64,000 bases of DNA from Desulforapulum autotrophicum (GTDB lineage Bacteria; Desulfobacterota; Desulfobacteria; Desulfobacterales; Desulfolunaceae). The translations under genes were made by a program, and so were the position numbers. How positions within the stretch are numbered: position 1 is the first letter of the stretch; every line of letters starts with the position of its first letter. The notes under the pieces were generated by a model, which made no database searches, had not been told where the DNA came from, and saw nothing but the letters and a program-made list of their open reading frames with translations. The stretch is from assembly GCA_020723285.1 (NCBI GenBank), contig DYJE01000010.1, positions 62,001-126,000 of the forward strand. Direction: 5' to 3'. Shown here in pieces: positions 60,721 through 64,000 of this stretch.

Positions 60721-62364
60721 GTGACGCCAATGAGCCATACCACCCGAATCAAGGGACGCTGGATCGCCGGAGCAGACAGTTCTGAAACACGCCCCGTCTC
60801 CCTTCATCAGGCCATTCTTGACATAAAAAAACCTGTGGCCGTGATTGAACACCACGGCCAAACCACTGTGGCATCACAGGGTACGGCGGTTATCGGCGAA
60901 GACTCCTCTGCCGGCAGCCAAGGCGACCCGCTGATCGCCTATGTTCCGCCCCTGCCATTAGAAAACCTGGGAGATCCGGCGTTCACAAGGGCCCATGGCC
61001 TAAAATACCCCTACATCATGGGTGCCATGGCCAACGGCATCACATCTGCGGATATGGTGGAAGAAGCGGCGCGAAACGGCATGGTGGGTTTTTTTGGAGC
61101 CGGAGGGCTCACCACGGATAAAATTGAAACGGCCATTGACAGGATTCAGAAGAGCGTGGCTGGCAAACCCTTCGGATTCAACCTGATTCACAGCCCCAAC
61201 GAACCACAGCACGAAAAGGACGTGGTGTCCCTTTATCTCAAAAAGGGCGTCCGGCTGGTCTGCGCGGCGGCGTTCATGCGTCTCACGGAACCCCTTGTCC
61301 TCTTCCGGGTCAAAGGGATACACAAAGATGGCGACGGCCGGATTGTCTGTCCCAACAAAGTCATCGGCAAAGTGTCGCGAACCGAGGTGGCCCGGCGTTT
61401 TTTTTCTCCTCCGCCCGAGAAAACCGTCCGGGATCTCCTTTCAAAAGGCTTGATCACTTCTGAGGAGGCCGATCTTTCCAGGCATATCCCCATGGCCGAA
61501 GACCTGTCCGCCGAAGCGGACTCCGGAGGTCATACGGACAACCGCCCCGCACTCGCCCTTTTTCCCACCATGATGGCCCTGCGTCAGGAAATGATGAAGA
61601 CTTACGGCTACAGCACAGCCTTGCGTGTGGGCCTGGGCGGTGGCATTGCCACGCCGGAATCCGCCGCAGCCGCCTTTTCCATGGGTGCCGCCTATCTCCT
61701 CACCGGTTCGGTAAACCAGGCCTGCGTGGAGGCCGGAACATCCCCTGCCGTAAAAAAAATGCTCTGTGAAGCGGAGCAGGCCGATGTGATCATGGCTCCG
61801 TCCGCAGATATGTTTGAAATGGGCGTCAAAGTCCAGGTCCTGAAACGTGGCACCATGTTCGCCCTGAAAGCGGCCAGACTCTACGAGTATTACAGAACAT
61901 ACGACAGCCTGGATCACATGCCCCCATCTTTGATCACAGAACTTGAAAAAAAATATTTTCACAGCACCATCGATCAGGAATGGGCCAGCACCTCCTCCTT
62001 TTTCGAAAAGCGCGATCCACGGCAGAACGAACGGGCCGCCAGAGATCCCAAACACAAAATGGCCCTGCTTTTCCGGTCCTACCTGGGCCGGGCGTCCATG
62101 TGGGCGGTCACGGGCGAACCTTCCCGCGTCATCGATTACCAGATCTGGTGTGGACCGGCCATGGGGGCGTTCAACGAATGGGCGAAAAACAGCTGCCTTG
62201 AACCCCCTGAAAACCGGCACGTGGCCCACATTGCCCTCAATCTTCTGGTGGGCGCAAGCTATGTGATGAGAGCCGGCAGCCTGAGACAGCAGGGTGTTTT
62301 AATCAACGACAGCGACGTGTGTTTCAACCCCATTGACATGACCACGCTCAGGACCCTCATCTGA
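60721..62364 (+). CDS. PfaD-family protein (PUFA/polyketide-associated enoyl reductase-like)
   Basis: About 547 residues. GTG 60721 has AAGGA seven bases upstream and is preferred; ATG 60730 and ATG 60670 are alternatives. It is a TIM-barrel nitronate-monooxygenase-like flavoprotein: YIMGAMANGITSADMVEEAA, GFFGAGGLTTDKIETAI, FNLIHSPNEPQHEKDV, VCPNKVIGKVSRTEVARRF, DLSAEADSGGHTDNRP, RVGLGGGIATPESAAAAFSMGAAYLLTGSVNQACVEAG, and QIWCGPAMGAFNEWAK, all characteristic of PfaD. It normally provides the trans-acting enoyl reductase of PUFA synthase. No pfaA, pfaB or pfaC gene is in the window, so its partner synthase is elsewhere or absent. Confidence 0.95.
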   Translation: MTPMSHTTRIKGRWIAGADSSETRPVSLHQAILDIKKPVAVIEHHGQTTVASQGTAVIGEDSSAGSQGDPLIAYVPPLPLENLGDPAFTRAHGLKYPYIMGAMANGITSADMVEEAARNGMVGFFGAGGLTTDKIETAIDRIQKSVAGKPFGFNLIHSPNEPQHEKDVVSLYLKKGVRLVCAAAFMRLTEPLVLFRVKGIHKDGDGRIVCPNKVIGKVSRTEVARRFFSPPPEKTVRDLLSKGLITSEEADLSRHIPMAEDLSAEADSGGHTDNRPALALFPTMMALRQEMMKTYGYSTALRVGLGGGIATPESAAAAFSMGAAYLLTGSVNQACVEAGTSPAVKKMLCEAEQADVIMAPSADMFEMGVKVQVLKRGTMFALKAARLYEYYRTYDSLDHMPPSLITELEKKYFHSTIDQEWASTSSFFEKRDPRQNERAARDPKHKMALLFRSYLGRASMWAVTGEPSRVIDYQIWCGPAMGAFNEWAKNSCLEPPENRHVAHIALNLLVGASYVMRAGSLRQQGVLINDSDVCFNPIDMTTLRTLI

Positions 62365-62745
62365 ATCAAAACGCGTCCCGAGGCCGGTTACGGCATCGGG
62401 ACGACGAACCCGACACAGTCCTTTACTGTGGGTTCAGTGCCTCATGAATCACACAATCCCTCACTGGATTCTGCTCAGCAAACACATTTTTAATCACCGC
62501 CTATTTCAATCCAAACATATGCATCATAGTGTTGAAATTGAGTTGACATACTATATAAAAACGTATAGATGAGCTCTTCGATCATTTTTTTAAACTTGGT
62601 CAAAACAACATCAATTCCCTTGATATTCATGTGCATCCACTGATCATTCAATCATGGCATTCACATTTTATGATAAAAAATCAACACAGTCCGACGATCA
62701 TGTTAACCGTTTAAAAGAAACTTAAGCGAGAGTTTTATCCACACC
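62365..62745. other. Intergenic region, about 380 bases
   Basis: Between pfaD and the PAS kinase gene, both plus strand. Two hairpins lie just 3' of pfaD: CGTCCCGA/TCGGGACG (62374-62403) and GAACCC...GGGTTC (62406-62435), neither with a T-run, so they may protect the 3' end or end transcription weakly. The rest is AT-rich and should hold the kinase promoter. Confidence 0.5.
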
Positions 62746-64000
62746 ATGTACCGGTCAATTTTTGATCACGCAAGTGACGCCATTCTCTATATATCAAGCG
62801 ATGGGTTAATCCTCACCGCAAACGCAAAAGCCGCAGATCTGTTCCACGTTCGTCTCCAGGACTTGCTCGGGAAAAAACCGGAAGATTTTATGGTCAGTGC
62901 AAATCAAGATGAAGACCATCCTGTGGCGCACCACTTTGCCCAGGCTGCGGCCAAACGAAACACACGACGTACGAAAATGAACGTGCGGAGTCCGAGGGGC
63001 GTTCTGAGGCCTGTCGAAATCCATACAAACCCTGTTTTTAAGAAACAGACCCTGGAAGGATTCGTCAGCGTCATACGGACCCTTTCAGGCCGCACCATGC
63101 CTGATGACACGACATGGAACGACGAAGAGCAGTTCAGGATGCTGTTCGAAAATGCAAACGACGGCATTGTTTATCTTGATAAAAACGCGGTGATACGGGC
63201 CTCCAACAAAAAAATCGAAGATCTATTCGGATACAGCCGGGAAGAGGTTCTTGGCCGCAGGTTTATGGAATTCGCCATCTTCAGCCCCGACGATATGAAA
63301 AACACCTACGAGGTTTTTCTCGACTCCATTCAGGGGACCCTGCCGCCCCTTCTCGAATTCGAAGGATTTCACCGAAACGGGCGACGTTTCTTTCTCGAAA
63401 TCAACCCCACGCTGATCAAGGAAAAAGAAGATATTGTAGGTATTGTGGCCATTATCAGGGACATTTCCCACAGAAAACAATCCGAACGGGAACGCGCACG
63501 GCTCATCGACATCATCGAAGCGACTCCGGATTTCGTGATCACTTACGACGCCTATGGCAACATCACGTACATCAACAAGGCCGGCAGGAAAAAATTCGGT
63601 CTCACACCGGGCGAAGATTACATGAATGTGGCATCCAACGGAATCAGGGAAGCCCTCCCCTCCCTGGCCGGCCGTGGGATCTGGACCGGTGAGAACGCTC
63701 TGGTCCTTGAAAACAATCGTGTCCTTCACGTTTCCCAGGTCATTATGGCCCATGGCTCGGGGACTGACGGCAAACCTCATTTTTCCACCATCATGCGGGA
63801 CATCTCCGACCAGAAACACAATGAAAACCATATCAAAGACCTGACCCACCACCTGATCCGTATCCAAGAGGACGAGAGGGCGAGGATCGCCCGGGATCTC
63901 CATGACAATCTCGCCCAGGACCTTTCGTCATTGAAAATCCAGTGCGAAACCCTTTTCGATATCGACGCCGACGTGCCATCGTGTATCCGAAGAAAAATTT
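62746..64000 (+). CDS. Multi-PAS sensor histidine kinase (HisKA_3), cut by window edge
   Basis: 418 residues are visible from ATG 62746; the reading frame is open at the right edge. Three PAS domains follow one another: about 1-115 (IFDHASDAILYISSDGLIL), about 125-245 (LFENANDGIVYLDKN ... DLFGYSREEVLGRRF), and about 250-360 (IIEATPDFVITYDAYGNITYINKAG). The dimerisation region starts at about 375 with DERARIARDLHDNLAQDLSSLK, which carries the HisKA_3 phospho-His and closely parallels that of the kinase at 12188-14965. The ATPase domain is beyond the edge. No transmembrane segment is seen, so it should be cytoplasmic. Confidence 0.92.
   Translation, partial: MYRSIFDHASDAILYISSDGLILTANAKAADLFHVRLQDLLGKKPEDFMVSANQDEDHPVAHHFAQAAAKRNTRRTKMNVRSPRGVLRPVEIHTNPVFKKQTLEGFVSVIRTLSGRTMPDDTTWNDEEQFRMLFENANDGIVYLDKNAVIRASNKKIEDLFGYSREEVLGRRFMEFAIFSPDDMKNTYEVFLDSIQGTLPPLLEFEGFHRNGRRFFLEINPTLIKEKEDIVGIVAIIRDISHRKQSERERARLIDIIEATPDFVITYDAYGNITYINKAGRKKFGLTPGEDYMNVASNGIREALPSLAGRGIWTGENALVLENNRVLHVSQVIMAHGSGTDGKPHFSTIMRDISDQKHNENHIKDLTHHLIRIQEDERARIARDLHDNLAQDLSSLKIQCETLFDIDADVPSCIRRKI

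Noticed and set aside
1-64000. CRISPR array, insertion sequences, integrase, tRNA or rRNA genes
   Set aside because: No regular spaced repeat, no transposase or integrase motif and no cloverleaf candidate was found by reading; small RNAs cannot be excluded.

Overview
The window reads as about 64 kb of chromosome from a Gram-negative bacterium, most likely a Desulfobacterota (Desulfobacterales-type, probably marine and anaerobic). This is inferred from gene content: many PAS and HisKA_3-type kinases, HDOD proteins, a DUF3842-CooT pair (CooT is a nickel protein of the CO dehydrogenase world), a stand-alone FmdE, a PfaD homologue, and Mla/MCE, OmpA and ABC-exported polysaccharide genes that require an outer membrane. 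I found no rRNA, tRNA, CRISPR array, transposase or integrase. Coding density is high and codon use looks even. The only clear decay is a small hexokinase/GH15 gene scar at 4901-5207.

Layout. 1-3859 (minus): an MCE/Mla-type lipid transport operon (permease, a strongly degenerate ABC ATPase-like subunit, MCE protein), then parA and the N-terminal part of parB, which runs off the left edge. 4308-7790 (plus): a small membrane protein with a Cys4 finger, the gene scar, a double TetR regulator and HMG-CoA reductase. 7917-14965 (minus): an outer-membrane TraF/FadL-like protein, an EF-hand lipoprotein, Nudix, cyclase, an ExeA-like AAA ATPase, and a 925-residue histidine kinase whose input region is a threefold repeat of an unfamiliar module. 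15179-15804 (plus): DUF3842 and CooT. 15806-18278 (minus): a PhaC-like hydrolase and an HDOD protein. 18689-20476 (plus): a beta-helical carbohydrate-binding lipoprotein.

20484-32407 (minus) is a complete ABC-transporter-dependent polysaccharide cluster: Wzm, Wzt with a C-terminal cargo domain, a double methyltransferase with a coiled-coil tail built of 14-residue repeats, a 1266-residue triple glycosyltransferase, two further glycosyltransferases and WecB. The combination resembles the WbdD/Wzt chain-termination and length-control logic of E. coli O8/O9a, with a different enzyme architecture.

32767-36566 (minus): a VWA protein, sensor kinase and regulator operon. 37006-43573: a small wHTH-like protein, a Cache-HAMP receptor without an output domain, an Fsr-type MFS exporter, and an HDOD gene overlapping a hybrid kinase. 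43629-48504 (minus): three consecutive secreted proteins sharing one domain (OmpA-linked in one, Ig-linked in two), with a recent direct duplication of about 660 bp and three copies of a REP-like palindrome. 48871-51706 (minus): an envelope metal/stress-type two-component system with a Met/Cys-rich Spy-like protein. 51847-62364: an Old Yellow Enzyme, a DUF2868/DUF3482 membrane-GTPase pair, a PAS kinase with a cysteine cluster, two tandem cold-shock proteins behind a long leader, FmdE, a FliL-like lipoprotein with a His/Glu-rich tail, and an orphan PfaD. A PAS kinase begins at 62746 and runs off the right edge.

All calls rest on reading motifs and layout. No database search was run.
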